Source: Kitasatospora sp. DSM 101779 (lineage in GTDB: Bacteria > Actinomycetota > Actinomycetes > Streptomycetales > Streptomycetaceae). From it: a stretch of 51,987 nucleotides of DNA. The stretch is taken from NCBI RefSeq assembly GCF_025655475.1, contig NZ_JAHTIK010000001.1, forward strand, positions 2,058,897 to 2,110,883, given 5' to 3'. Positions 23,553-31,883 of the stretch are shown here, one piece after another. The position numbers were made by a program, and so were the translations under genes. Each line of letters opens with the position of its first letter. Positions within the stretch are counted from its first letter, which is position 1. The notes beneath the pieces were generated by a model. The model worked only from the letters and a program-made list of their open reading frames with translations, was not told the origin of the DNA and searched no databases.

Positions 23553-24887
23553 TCAGGCGCGGTCGCGCAGCCGGGGCAGCGGTACGGCGAGGAGCGCCGC
23601 CAGCAGGGCGATCCGCGGGGCGAACTGGTCGACCAGCACGTGCTCGTGCCGGGCGTGCGGACCGCGGCCGACGGCTCCGAGGCCGTCCAGGGTGGGCAGT
23701 CCGCGGGCGCCGGCGAGGTTGGTGTCTCCGGCCCCGCCGGCCGGGGCGCCGTCCAGTTGCTGGCCGAGCGCCGCGGCCAGCGAACGGACGTGCCGCAGCA
23801 GCGGGTTGACGGTCCGCTCGGGCCAGGTCGGACGGCTGGACAGCACTTCGGTGCGGACCTTGGCGCCGGGCCGCAGGGCGGTGAGGTGGGAGAGGGTGTC
23901 GAGGGCGCGGCGCTGCGCCTCGGCGGTGGCGAAGCGCAGGCCGAGTTCGGCCTCCGCCTTGCCGGCGATCACGTTGGCGCGGGTGCCGCCGGCGATCCGG
24001 CCGGTGTTGAGCTCGGTTCCGGGCATCCGGCCGAGCCCCCGGACGGCGACCAGTTGGTCGACCAGCTCGTCGACGGCGGAGACGCCCTCGGCGGCGTTGT
24101 TGCCGGCGTGCGCCTCCCGCCCGGTGACGCTGAGCAGGACCCGGGTTGAGCCGCGCCTCGCGGTCTTGAGCCGGCCGTCGGGGTGCGGCGGCTCCAGGCC
24201 CAGCACGGCTGCAGCGCCCGGGAGTTGGCGTTCGACGACGCGCCGCCCGTCCGGGCTGCCGATCTCCTCGTCGGCGACCACGACCAGACGGACGGTGCGG
24301 TGCGGACGCTGGCCGAGATCGGCCAGCAGGGCGAAGGCGCCCTCCAGCAGGGCCAGTCCGGCCTTCATGTCGAGCACGCCGGGGCCGCTGAGCCGGCCGT
24401 CCTGCTCCTCGACCGGCCAGTCGGCGAGGGTGCCGGCGGGCCAGACCGTGTCGTGGTGGCCGACCACCAGCAGGTGCGGCAGGGACTCCTCGCGGCCGGG
24501 CCACTCCAGGACCAGGTGGTCGCCGGCCGGGCCCTTCTCGCGGCGGGCCCGCGCACCGGTGGCGCGGAAGCCGGCCGAGAGTTCTTCGGCGAGGGCGTCG
24601 AGCCGGGGGGCGTCACCGCTGGGCGACTCCAGGGCGGCGAGGGCGGCGCAGCGGCGGCGCACGGCGCCGGCGAGGGTGCGGGCCCGGGTGGTGAGCGCCT
24701 GCGGGAGTCCCGGCAGGGCGGGCAGTCCGGGGGCGGCTGCGGCGGCCGCCGGGTCGGTGGTCCGGGTCGGGGCGGGCGCCGCCGCGGTATTCGCGGGTTC
24801 GCCGTCGGCGGCCCGTTCGGCCGCGGGTTGGCCGGCTGCGGCCGGCGCCGTTCCCGGCTCGGCCGGGAGGACCGTATGCGGGCTCAC
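23553..24887 (-). CDS. M20-family metallopeptidase (glutamate carboxypeptidase-like)
   Basis: A 444-residue zinc-dependent hydrolase of the ArgE/DapE/CPG2 family. Metal and catalytic residues are visible: GHHDTVWP (His and the catalytic-base-supporting Asp), VLDMKAG (bridging Asp), DEEIGS (catalytic Glu pair) and a C-terminal HEHVLVD His. The lid-domain stretch VTGREAHAGNNAAEGVSAVDEL is typical. About 75 N-terminal residues are Ala/Pro-rich, with no clear signal peptide. The GTG at 24887 has GGAGG 8 nt upstream. Substrate (an N-acyl or gamma-glutamyl amino acid or dipeptide) is not predictable. Confidence 0.9.
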   Translation of the reverse strand: MSPHTVLPAEPGTAPAAAGQPAAERAADGEPANTAAAPAPTRTTDPAAAAAAPGLPALPGLPQALTTRARTLAGAVRRRCAALAALESPSGDAPRLDALAEELSAGFRATGARARREKGPAGDHLVLEWPGREESLPHLLVVGHHDTVWPAGTLADWPVEEQDGRLSGPGVLDMKAGLALLEGAFALLADLGQRPHRTVRLVVVADEEIGSPDGRRVVERQLPGAAAVLGLEPPHPDGRLKTARRGSTRVLLSVTGREAHAGNNAAEGVSAVDELVDQLVAVRGLGRMPGTELNTGRIAGGTRANVIAGKAEAELGLRFATAEAQRRALDTLSHLTALRPGAKVRTEVLSSRPTWPERTVNPLLRHVRSLAAALGQQLDGAPAGGAGDTNLAGARGLPTLDGLGAVGRGPHARHEHVLVDQFAPRIALLAALLAVPLPRLRDRA

Positions 24888-25360
24888 CTCGCACCTCCAC
24901 AACCCGGGGCGGTCGGGGCGGCCGGCCGGGGTTGTGGCGGTCGTGGCGGGCGGGTGGCGGCCGGGACCGGTGTCCGGTCGGGCAGCGGTCGATGGTGCAA
25001 CCTCGGACTGGGTGACACGTCGTCCTCCTCGCTCGCTCCGGCGACCCCGGCGTCCGGGGCCCGTGGACGGCGCCCCCGGTGCGCGGTGCGGCCGATGCGC
25101 GGTGCGGCCGGGCGCCGGCGGCCGGGGAGGCTCGGGAAGTGAGCCTAGAAGACCCGTTCGCCTCCGTGCGAGGTGGCCCGGTGCTCCGCGCCCCGTGCGG
25201 CGCCGGGTGCGCGCGTCCCGTTACCCACGATGGACCTGCGGTGTCGCTTCGGCAGTCCGAACCGCCCGCGGGCGGCGGATCCACGTCCGACGGGTGACGG
25301 CCGATCAGCCTTTGATATCGGTCACCCTCGCCCTCCCCCTCCTCTCCCCCTCGCCAGCCA
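24888..25360. other. Intergenic region without a convincing gene
   Basis: Between the divergent M20 peptidase and the aldo/keto reductase operator. Open frames show no domain or ribosome site. A short direct repeat GCGCGGTGCGGCCG occurs twice near 25080-25110. I see nothing else to annotate. Confidence 0.5.
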
Positions 25361-25392
25361 TCGAATGACAGATATTGAAATCTGTCATTCGA
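25361..25392. promoter_or_regulatory. Operator with perfect 13-bp arms before the aldo/keto reductase gene
   Basis: TCGAATGACAGAT at 25361-25373 and its exact reverse complement at 25380-25392, separated by ATTGAA. The right arm lies between the -35 and -10 boxes of the promoter described next. Another partial copy (TGTCATAGTCGAATC) follows. The TetR regulator encoded downstream is the obvious candidate ligand. Confidence 0.75.
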
Positions 25393-25403
25393 CATGTCAT
25401 AGT
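25375..25403 (+). promoter_or_regulatory. Vegetative promoter TTGAAA-N17-CATAGT
   Basis: TTGAAA at 25375-25380 and CATAGT at 25398-25403 are spaced by 17 nt, placing the transcription start near 25410, 35 nt ahead of the ATG. The operator covers the -35 and spacer. Confidence 0.65.
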
Positions 25404-25444
25404 CGAATCACCACCGCCGTCCGCCCTCGATCCCGGGAGCCCCG

Positions 25445-26461
25445 ATGCCCACCACTCCCCGCACCACGCCCCGCACCGCCCTCGGCACCACCGGCCCGGA
25501 GACCTCCGCCCTCGGCCTCGGCCTGATGGGCATGTCCGATCTCTACGCCCCGGCCGACGAGGCCGAGTCGATCGCGACGATCCACGCCGCACTGGACGCC
25601 GGGGTCACCCTGCTGGACACCGGCGACTTCTACGGCATGGGCCACAACGAGCTGCTGCTGTACGAGGCACTCCGCGGCCGTGACCGCGACGCGGTGCAGA
25701 TCAGCGTGAAGTTCGGCGCCCAGCGCGGCCCGGACACCAGCTGGCTCGGCTACGACGCGAGCCCGCCCGCCACCAAGACCGCACTGGCCTACACGCTGCG
25801 CCGGCTGCGCACCGACCACGTCGACGTCTACCGACCGGCCCGGCTCGACCCGAACGTGCCGATCGAGGAGACCGTCGGCGCGATCGCCGAGCTGGTGAAG
25901 GCCGGCCACGTCCGGCACATCGGCCTCTCCGAGGTCGGCGCCGAGACCCTGCGCCGGGCCGCGGCCGTCCACCCGATCAGCGACCTCCAGATCGAGTACT
26001 CGCTGCTCTCCCGCTCGCTGGAGGCCGAGGTGCTGCCCGTCGCCCGCGAACTCGGCATCGGCATCACCGCGTACGGGGTGCTCTCGCGCGGCCTGCTCAG
26101 CGGCCACTGGAACGCCGCCCGGGAGATCGGCGCGAGCGACTTCCGCGGCCACAGCCCGCGCTTCCAGGGCGAGAACCTGACCCGCAACCTGGCCCTGGTC
26201 GAGGCACTGCGCTCGGTGGCCGCGGCGAAGGGAGCGACCGTCGCCCAGGCCGCGATCGCCTGGGTCGCCTCGCGCGGCCCGGACATCGTGCCGCTGGTCG
26301 GCGCCCGCCGCCGCGACCGGCTCGCCGAGGCACTCGGCTCGCTGGACGTCCGCCTCACCCCCGTCGACCTGGCCGCGATCGAGGCCGCCGTACCGGAGGG
26401 ATCGGCCGCGGGCGACCGGTACGCTGCGGCACAGATGGCGATGCTGGACAGCGAGCGCTGA
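25445..26461 (+). CDS. Aldo/keto reductase
   Basis: A 338-residue NADPH-dependent TIM-barrel oxidoreductase. Asp58 and Tyr63 (LLDTGDFYGMGHNE) and Lys89 (ISVKFG) of the catalytic tetrad are present, but the usual His of the YYQHRVDP motif is Ala here (DVYRPARLDP, residue 132), so proton relay may differ. HIGLSEVGAETLRRA and QIEYSLLSR fit the family and IVPLVGARRRDRLAEAL is the NADPH-binding end. It is transcribed with the downstream TetR gene from an operator-controlled promoter; such pairs usually respond to a small aldehyde, quinone or antibiotic. Confidence 0.9.
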   Translation: MPTTPRTTPRTALGTTGPETSALGLGLMGMSDLYAPADEAESIATIHAALDAGVTLLDTGDFYGMGHNELLLYEALRGRDRDAVQISVKFGAQRGPDTSWLGYDASPPATKTALAYTLRRLRTDHVDVYRPARLDPNVPIEETVGAIAELVKAGHVRHIGLSEVGAETLRRAAAVHPISDLQIEYSLLSRSLEAEVLPVARELGIGITAYGVLSRGLLSGHWNAAREIGASDFRGHSPRFQGENLTRNLALVEALRSVAAAKGATVAQAAIAWVASRGPDIVPLVGARRRDRLAEALGSLDVRLTPVDLAAIEAAVPEGSAAGDRYAAAQMAMLDSER

Positions 26462-26501
26462 GCAGCCGCCCGCCGTACCGACACCGAAGGACGACCTCCC
26501 C

Positions 26502-27089
26502 GTGGCCACGGACAACGCACTCACCGCCGAGCAGATCCTGAGCACGGCGGAGGACGTCCTGCGGAGGTTCGGCCCGGCGAAGGCCACCGTGGTCGACATC
26601 GCCCGCGCCCTCGGCGTCAGCCACGGCAGCGTCTACCGGCACTTCCCCAGCAAGGCGGCGCTGCGTGAGGCCGTCACCCAGCGCTGGCTGGACCGGGCCC
26701 ACGACGAACTCGCGGCGATCGCCGCCGAACCGGGCCCGGCCGCCGAGCGGATGCACCGCTGGCTGGCGACGCTGTTCGCCGCCAAGCGGCAGAAGGCGCT
26801 GGAGGACCCGGAACTGTTCGCCACCTACATGGTCCTGGTCGGCGAGGTCAGCGGGACGGTGGAGGAGCACGTCGACACGCTGGTCGCGCAGATCCGGGAG
26901 ATCGTCGAGGACGGCGTCCGCCGCGGGGAGTTCCGCGACACCGCGGCCGGCCCGGTGGCCCGCTCGGTCTTCCTCGCCACCGCGCACTTCCACGACCCGG
27001 CCCACGCCGCCGAGTGGTCCCGCCCGGCCGCCCAGGACGACTTCGAGGCGCTCTGGTCGCTCCTGCTGGAGGGCCTGCGCGGCCGCTGA
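26502..27089 (+). CDS. TetR/AcrR-family transcriptional regulator
   Basis: A 195-residue repressor. The N-terminal HTH is clear (TAEDVLRRFGPAKATVVDIAR then ALGVSHGSVYRHFPSKAALR), followed by a helical ligand-binding domain of the TetR_C type. GTG at 26502 has GAAGGA about 10 nt upstream. It lies 40 nt after the aldo/keto reductase, same strand, and probably autoregulates through the 25361-25392 operator. Confidence 0.92.
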   Translation: MATDNALTAEQILSTAEDVLRRFGPAKATVVDIARALGVSHGSVYRHFPSKAALREAVTQRWLDRAHDELAAIAAEPGPAAERMHRWLATLFAAKRQKALEDPELFATYMVLVGEVSGTVEEHVDTLVAQIREIVEDGVRRGEFRDTAAGPVARSVFLATAHFHDPAHAAEWSRPAAQDDFEALWSLLLEGLRGR

Positions 27090-27176
27090 CGCCCCGCACA
27101 CACGGGAAATCCGCTGGCCCGGCCGCCCCGCCGCCGCGAGAATGCCGCCCTCGGTCATTCTCACCCGGAGGACAAC

Positions 27177-28085
27177 ATGCACGCGCCGACCGCGGCACTC
27201 GACAGCCTGCAGGGCCTCGCCCTGGGGGACGCCTTCGGCGACCGCTGGTTCTCCCCGCGCGTCGACGAGGCCGCCGCCGAGCAGGCGGCCCGGATCCCGC
27301 GGCCCGGGCCGTGGAAGTGGACCGACGACACCGCCATGGCGCTGGTCGTCCTCCGGCATCTCGGCCGCTTCGGCGAGGTCCGGCAGGACGACCTCGCCCG
27401 CGAGTTCGCCGCCGCCTACACCGCTGCACCGCACCGCAAGTACGGGCCGTCGATGCACCAGGTGATGCGGGCCGTCCACGGGGGCGCGGACTGGCGCACC
27501 GTCACCTCCGCGGTGTTCGGCGGCCAGGGCTCGCACGGGAACGGCGCGGCCATGCGGGTCGCCCCGCTCGGCGCCTGGTTCGCCGCGGACCTCGCCGCCG
27601 TCGCCGAGCAGGCCGGGCTCTCCGCCCGGACCACCCACCACCATCCGGAGGCCGCCGCCGGGGCGGTCGCGGTGGCGGTCGCCGCCGCCCTCGCCGTCCG
27701 CAGCCGCGGCTCCGCCGCACCCGGCCGGTCGGAGTTCCTGATGGAGGTCGCCGGGCACCTGCCGGAGAGCGACGTCCGGTCCGGCCTGCGCACGGCCGCC
27801 CGCTTCCCCTCGGGCACCACCGTCCGGCACGCGGCCGTCGTGCTCGGCTCCGGCGCCGGGCTCTCCGCCCGGGACACCGTCCCGTTCGCCCTGTGGTCGG
27901 CCGCCGGCGCCCTGGACTCCCTCACCGACACCCTCTGGGAGACCCTCGGCGGCTGGGGCGACATGGACACCACCTGCGCCATCGCCGGCGGCGTCACCGC
28001 CGCCCGCACCGGCCTCACCGACGTACCCGACTCCTGGCTCACCGCCCGCGAGGACCTCCCCGCCTGGGCGACCCCGCAGCCCTGA
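27177..28085 (+). CDS. ADP-ribosylglycohydrolase family protein
   Basis: A 302-residue all-helical hydrolase of the DraG/ARH family, which removes ADP-ribose from proteins, nucleic acids or free adducts using two Mg2+ ions. The motifs are LALGDAFGDRWF, WTDDTAMAL (metal ligands), SHGNGAAMRVAPLG and GGWGDMDTTCAIAGG (second metal set; GDMDTT in place of the commoner GDTDT). The ATG at 27177 has GGAGG 5 nt upstream. No dinitrogenase system is present, so the target is unknown. The SUKH-like gene follows on the same strand after 310 nt. Confidence 0.93.
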   Translation: MHAPTAALDSLQGLALGDAFGDRWFSPRVDEAAAEQAARIPRPGPWKWTDDTAMALVVLRHLGRFGEVRQDDLAREFAAAYTAAPHRKYGPSMHQVMRAVHGGADWRTVTSAVFGGQGSHGNGAAMRVAPLGAWFAADLAAVAEQAGLSARTTHHHPEAAAGAVAVAVAAALAVRSRGSAAPGRSEFLMEVAGHLPESDVRSGLRTAARFPSGTTVRHAAVVLGSGAGLSARDTVPFALWSAAGALDSLTDTLWETLGGWGDMDTTCAIAGGVTAARTGLTDVPDSWLTAREDLPAWATPQP

Positions 28086-28086
28086 C

Positions 28087-28124
28087 GACGCGGCCGTCGG
28101 GGCACGACGCGGCCGTCGGGGCAC
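28087..28124 (+). repeat. Two tandem 19-bp repeats after the ADP-ribosylglycohydrolase gene
   Basis: GACGCGGCCGTCGGGGCAC occurs twice head to tail, starting 1 nt after the stop codon. Each unit contains CGACG-CGGC-CGTCG and can form a short hairpin, so the pair may act as a terminator. Confidence 0.6.
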
Positions 28125-28395
28125 GACCCGGGCCGGGCGGGCAAAGCGGACGGCAGGCGCCGGCCGGGCTGCTGGGGGCGCCCGGCCGGCGCGGCAGCCG
28201 CGAGGGCCGGGGGGAGTCGGCGACGCCGACCAGGGTCGCCGCCGGACTTCCCCGTCCCTCGCTGGGCTGTTGACAGGAGAGAGGGCGGCACGAGCCGATC
28301 GGCCCGCGAGTTTGCCAAGTCTTTGCCACCGGCCCTTGCAGGCCGGCACCGACCCCCGGCCGCGCCCCGGGCAGGAGGCGGCCTAGCCTGCGGGT
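28125..28395. other. Intergenic stretch before the SUKH-like gene
   Basis: No coding frame is convincing. TTGACA at 28270-28275 is a good -35 match but I see no matching -10 at the right distance. A TAGCCT box at 28384-28389 ends 6 nt before the ATG of the next gene and could drive a leaderless message. Confidence 0.45.
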
Positions 28396-28914
28396 ATGGC
28401 AGACGACGACCGCATCCTCCCCGCCGCCCTCGCCGAGGTGGCCGGCATCGGCTTCGACTTCGACGAGGGCCAAGGGGTGGATTTTGAGCCCTACGACGCC
28501 TTCCTCAGCGCCGAGGAGACCACGGACTGGCTGCGCGCCTGGACGGGCAACCCGGAGCTGGACGGGGACGCCTTCCGGGTGTTCGGGCAGGACGGCACCG
28601 GGGGCTACGGGGCGATCTGGCTGGCGCACCCCGGCCGGCCGCTGGCCGAGCAGCCGGTGGTGTTCCTCGGGTCGGAGGGCGAGACCGGGGTGGTCGCCTG
28701 CGACCTGGCCTCGTACCTGTGGCTGCTGGCGGACGGGTCCGGCCCGCGCGAGGCGGTCGAGTACCTGGGGCTGGCGGCCCGCCCGAACGCGGAGTTGGCC
28801 GCCGTCGCGGAGCGCTGGGCGCCGGGCGCCCGCCGTCCGGCCGCCGAGGTGGTCGCGGAGGCCGGCCGGCGGCACCCTGACTTCGAGGACATGGTCTTCG
28901 AGCTCTGCCGCTGA
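28396..28914 (+). CDS. SUKH (SMI1/KNR4-like) family protein
   Basis: A 172-residue acidic protein. FRVFGQDGTGGYGAIWL, PVVFLGSEGETGVVACDLASYL and WLLADG fit the SUKH superfamily, many members of which are immunity proteins to polymorphic toxins. No toxin gene or secretion locus is next to it, so it would be an orphan. TAGCCT 6 nt upstream of the ATG and no ribosome site indicate leaderless translation. Confidence 0.75.
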   Translation: MADDDRILPAALAEVAGIGFDFDEGQGVDFEPYDAFLSAEETTDWLRAWTGNPELDGDAFRVFGQDGTGGYGAIWLAHPGRPLAEQPVVFLGSEGETGVVACDLASYLWLLADGSGPREAVEYLGLAARPNAELAAVAERWAPGARRPAAEVVAEAGRRHPDFEDMVFELCR

Positions 28915-28991
28915 GCGCCACCGGACGGGCGGAAGCCGCCGACCGCTGTGGGGAGGCGGTCGGCGGCCGTTCTGCGCGGTCCGCCGCAGCG

Positions 28992-30446
28992 TCAGGCGAC
29001 GGTGCAGGCGGAGCCGTTCAGGGTGAAGGCTGTCGGGGCCGGGTTGGCGGAGCCGTACGTGGCCTGGAAGCCGAAGCCGGTGGAGGCGCCGGCGGCCAGT
29101 GCCCCGTTGTAGCCGAGGTCGGCGGCGGTGACCGTGGTGCCGGACTGGCTGACCTTCGCGTTCCAGGCGCTGGTGACCTTCTGGTCGCCGCCGAAGCTCC
29201 ACTTCAGTGTCCAGCCGCTGATCGTGGCGGTGCCGGTGTTCCTGACGGTCACCTCGGCGGTGAAGCCGCCCGTCCAGGAGTTGGCCTTGTAGCCGACCGA
29301 GCAGGCCGCGCTGCCGGTCGGCGGCTGCGACGTCGGCGGCTGCGACGTCGGCGGCTGGGACGTCGGGGGCTGGCTGGTCGGCGGGGTGCTCGGGTCGGCG
29401 GCGTTCTGGGCCAGCTGGTAGGCGATGTCCGGGACGAAGGTGCCGGCGGCGCCCGCGCAGCCGTCGGCCTCGCCCGGCGGCTTCACCCACAGGAAGGCGT
29501 CGATCGCGGCATCGCCGGTGGCCGCGGTCGGGTAGTTGCCGATCTTCCGGCCGGTCGGGTCGCACCAGGCGCTGCCCGCCGGGCCGTTGCCGTTGCGGCT
29601 GGTGTCGATCACGGCGTGCAGGTTGGCCGGGTTGCCGAGGGCGGAGAGCACGGACTTGGCGTACCCGACCTCGCCCGAGGTGGTGTTGAAGTTGGAGACG
29701 TTGGTGAAGAAGCCGTCCGCGTTGCTGAGGATGCCCGCACTGCGCAGCCGGTTGGCCTGCTCGGAGGCGCTGTTCCAGGTGGAGTGGCCGCCGTCCAGGT
29801 AGACCTTGGCGTTGGGAGCGGCCGCGTGGACGGCCGCGCCGGCCCGGGAGAGCGAGGCGAAGCGGTCGGCCTGCTGCTGGGCGGAGAGGCAGGTGGTGAG
29901 GGCGATGGAGTCGGGCTCCAGAACGACCACCGAGCGTCCGCTGCCCAGGCCTGCGGCGAACTTGGTGACCCAGGCGTCGTAGGCGGCGAGGTCGGGGGCG
30001 CCGCCCGCGGAGGCGCCCCCGCAGTCCCGGTTGGGGATCTCGTACACCACCAGGACGGGCACCTGGCCGGCCGCGGCGGCCGCGGCGGTGATCGCCCGGA
30101 CGTCCGAGGTCACGGTGTCCGGCCTGTAGTTCGCGAACCAGACGCCCTGCGGTTGGCTGGCGATCCGTTGGGAGATCACCGGTGTGCGGGAGTCGCTGGG
30201 GTTGGCCGCGACCCACTTGACGACCTGGGAGGCCGGGTCCTTCCAGAACCGGGTGTCCGCGGGCAGGCTGCCCTGGACGGCGGCGCCGGCGCCGGTCTGG
30301 GTGCCGGCCAGCATCGAGACGGCCACCGCGCCGGCGGCGAGCGCCAGGGCTGCGGCGCGGCCTCGGCGGGCGGCGTGCCGGGGGCGGTCCGGGGTGGGGC
30401 GACCGGGTGCCGGGGCGGCCCGTCGGACGCCGTCGGGAGTGCTCAC
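28992..30446 (-). CDS. Secreted GH6 cellulase (cellobiohydrolase/endoglucanase) with CBM2
   Basis: A 484-residue exported glycoside hydrolase. A long Arg-rich signal peptide (possibly Tat-compatible, ARRGRAAALALAAGAVAVS) is followed by the GH6 barrel with VLEPDSIALTT (general-acid Asp region), YLDGGHSTWNS, VIDTSRNGNGP and WVKPPGEADG, then a PPTSQ-repeat linker and a C-terminal CBM2 cellulose-binding module (CSVGYKANSWTGGFTAEVTV ... SACTVA). GTG at 30446 has GGAGG 6 nt upstream. Two CebR-type operators lie upstream (30499-30512 and 30622-30635), so expression should rise on cellobiose. Shorter than two-module actinobacterial exoglucanases, it is more likely an endoglucanase; that is inference. 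Confidence 0.94.
   Translation of the reverse strand: MSTPDGVRRAAPAPGRPTPDRPRHAARRGRAAALALAAGAVAVSMLAGTQTGAGAAVQGSLPADTRFWKDPASQVVKWVAANPSDSRTPVISQRIASQPQGVWFANYRPDTVTSDVRAITAAAAAAGQVPVLVVYEIPNRDCGGASAGGAPDLAAYDAWVTKFAAGLGSGRSVVVLEPDSIALTTCLSAQQQADRFASLSRAGAAVHAAAPNAKVYLDGGHSTWNSASEQANRLRSAGILSNADGFFTNVSNFNTTSGEVGYAKSVLSALGNPANLHAVIDTSRNGNGPAGSAWCDPTGRKIGNYPTAATGDAAIDAFLWVKPPGEADGCAGAAGTFVPDIAYQLAQNAADPSTPPTSQPPTSQPPTSQPPTSQPPTGSAACSVGYKANSWTGGFTAEVTVRNTGTATISGWTLKWSFGGDQKVTSAWNAKVSQSGTTVTAADLGYNGALAAGASTGFGFQATYGSANPAPTAFTLNGSACTVA
29317..29385 (-). repeat. 15-nt tandem repeats encoding the PPTSQ linker
   Basis: Four near-identical 15-nt units plus a partial one (plus-strand unit GTCGGCGGCTGCGAC) code PPTSQ repeats that join the GH6 and CBM2 domains. 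Copy number is likely to vary between strains. Confidence 0.8.
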
Positions 30447-30498
30447 AGGGGTCCTCCGCGTGCTCTCGGGTGGGAGAGGATGGGACGGCCGCCGGATG

Positions 30499-30512
30499 TG
30501 GGAGCGCTCCCG
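30499..30512. promoter_or_regulatory. CebR-type operator, proximal
   Basis: TGGGAGCGCTCCCG differs by one base from the 14-bp CebR consensus TGGGAGCGCTCCCA. It is 53 nt upstream of the cellulase start, just downstream of a TAGCAT -10-like box (minus strand, 30532-30527). Confidence 0.85.
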
Positions 30513-30621
30513 CACGGCCGGGGCCGATGCTAGCCCCGCCAGGCTCCGGACGTAATCCCTTGCACAGAAGGAAGTTTCGACGATGTTCGACGGCCTGACC
30601 CTGGGGTCGAATCCGCCTTGG

Positions 30622-30635
30622 TGGGAGCGCTCCCG
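30622..30635. promoter_or_regulatory. CebR-type operator, distal
   Basis: A second TGGGAGCGCTCCCG, identical to the first, 123 bp further from the cellulase gene. The pair could bind two repressor dimers or support looping. It also lies close to the end of the convergent-oriented reading of the GlsB gene terminator. Confidence 0.85.
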
Positions 30636-30658
30636 CAGCGGAGCAAAGAAATCCGCCG

Positions 30659-30686
30659 CCGGCGGGCCCGCAGTGGGGCCCGCCGG
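30659..30686 (-). terminator. Hairpin terminator of the GlsB/YeaQ-type gene
   Basis: Eleven-base perfect stem, CCGGCGGGCCC (30659-30669) with GGGCCCGCCGG (30676-30686), loop GCAGTG, starting 10 nt after the stop. It separates the GlsB transcript from the CebR-controlled cellulase. Confidence 0.8.
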
Positions 30687-30695
30687 GGCGCGCGG

Positions 30696-30962
30696 TCAGT
30701 CCCGGGAGTTGCCGAAGAGCAGGCGGTAGGCGATCAGCAGTACCAGGGCGCCGCCGATGGCGGAGACCCAGGTCGCCAGGTCGAAGAACTCCTTGGCCAC
30801 CGGCCGGTGCAGCACGGACGAGGAGATCCAGCCGCCGACGAACGAGCCGGCGATGCCGATGAGCGTGGTCACGATGAGGCCGCCCGGGTCGCGCCCGGGC
30901 AGCAGGAACTTGGCGATGGCCCCGGCTATCAGGCCGAGGACGATCCAGCTGATGAAACCCAT
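30696..30962 (-). CDS. GlsB/YeaQ/YmgE-family stress-response membrane protein
   Basis: An 88-residue membrane protein with three or four helices. The glycine-rich helices WIVLGLIAGAIAKFLLPG and TTLIGIAGSFVGGWI are diagnostic of the transglycosylase-associated (GlsB/YeaQ) family, linked to general stress. The ATG at 30962 has AAGGAG 6 nt upstream. It is divergent from the OmpR-type two-component operon. I looked for a GGGTAT-type stress promoter upstream and did not find one. Confidence 0.88.
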   Translation of the reverse strand: MGFISWIVLGLIAGAIAKFLLPGRDPGGLIVTTLIGIAGSFVGGWISSSVLHRPVAKEFFDLATWVSAIGGALVLLIAYRLLFGNSRD

Positions 30963-31172
30963 ACCTGTCTCCTTGCCCTCCGGGGTCCAACGCCGAACCG
31001 CGGTGTCCCGAAGGACGCCCGGCGCCGGCCGCCGGTTCCCGAACACCCGCCCGAGCCGCGACCGCAGCCACGGCGCACCCCGATGCGCCCGCTCCCCGCC
31101 GTGACCGGCGCCGCCCGCGTGTGGGAGAGTCGGCGGCCCCGGGCCGGAGGGGCCCGACACGAGGAGGCGCCG

Positions 31173-31883
31173 ATGACCGCGGGCACACAGGCCGGCCGGG
31201 TGCTGGTGGTGGACGACGACGCCGCGATCCGCCGCTCGCTGGAGCGCGGGCTGCGCCTCAGCGGCTTCACCGTCGGCGTGGCCGCGGACGGCGAGGCGGC
31301 GCTCGCCCGGGCCGCCGCCGACGCCCCCGACGTGCTGGTGCTGGACGTGTCGATGCCCGGCCTCAGCGGCACCGAGGTCTGCCGGGCACTGCGGGCCCGT
31401 GGCGACGACACCCCCGTGCTGATGCTCTCCGCGCTGGACGAGCTCGCCGACCGGGTCGCCGGGCTGCAGGCCGGCGCCGACGACTACCTGGTGAAGCCGT
31501 TCGCCCTGGAGGAGCTGGTGCTGCGGCTGCACGCGCTGCTCCGACGCCGTCCGGCGCCCCCGTCCGAGCTCCTGCGGGCGGGCCCGCTCACCGTCGACCC
31601 GGCCACCCGCCAGGTGCACTGGGAGGGCGCCGAACTCCACCTCACCCGGCGCGAGTTCGAGCTGCTCTCGCAGCTCGTCCGGAACACCGGGCTGGTGCTC
31701 ACCCGGGACCAACTGCTGGACCGGGTGTGGGGCTACGACTTCGACGTGCGCAGTGACGCGGTGGACACCTTCATCAGCTACCTGCGCCGCAAGCTGGAGG
31801 ACGGCGGCCGGCCGCGGCTGATCCACACCGTACGCGGTGTGGGCTTCGTGCTGCGGGTGCCCGCCGACGGGGGTGCCCGGTGA
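31173..31883 (+). CDS. OmpR/PhoB-type response regulator (MprA-like)
   Basis: A 236-residue two-component regulator. The receiver has VLVVDDDAAIRRSL, phospho-acceptor Asp58 (VLVLDVSMPGLSG), LMLSALDEL and YLVKPFALEEL; the C terminus is a winged helix (LTRREFELLSQLVRN, LDRVWGYDFDVRSDAVDTFI, TVRGVGFVLR). ATG at 31173 has GAGGAGG 6 nt upstream. The stop overlaps the kinase start (GTGA). The two small exported-protein genes downstream are probable regulon or operon members. Confidence 0.94.
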   Translation: MTAGTQAGRVLVVDDDAAIRRSLERGLRLSGFTVGVAADGEAALARAAADAPDVLVLDVSMPGLSGTEVCRALRARGDDTPVLMLSALDELADRVAGLQAGADDYLVKPFALEELVLRLHALLRRRPAPPSELLRAGPLTVDPATRQVHWEGAELHLTRREFELLSQLVRNTGLVLTRDQLLDRVWGYDFDVRSDAVDTFISYLRRKLEDGGRPRLIHTVRGVGFVLRVPADGGAR

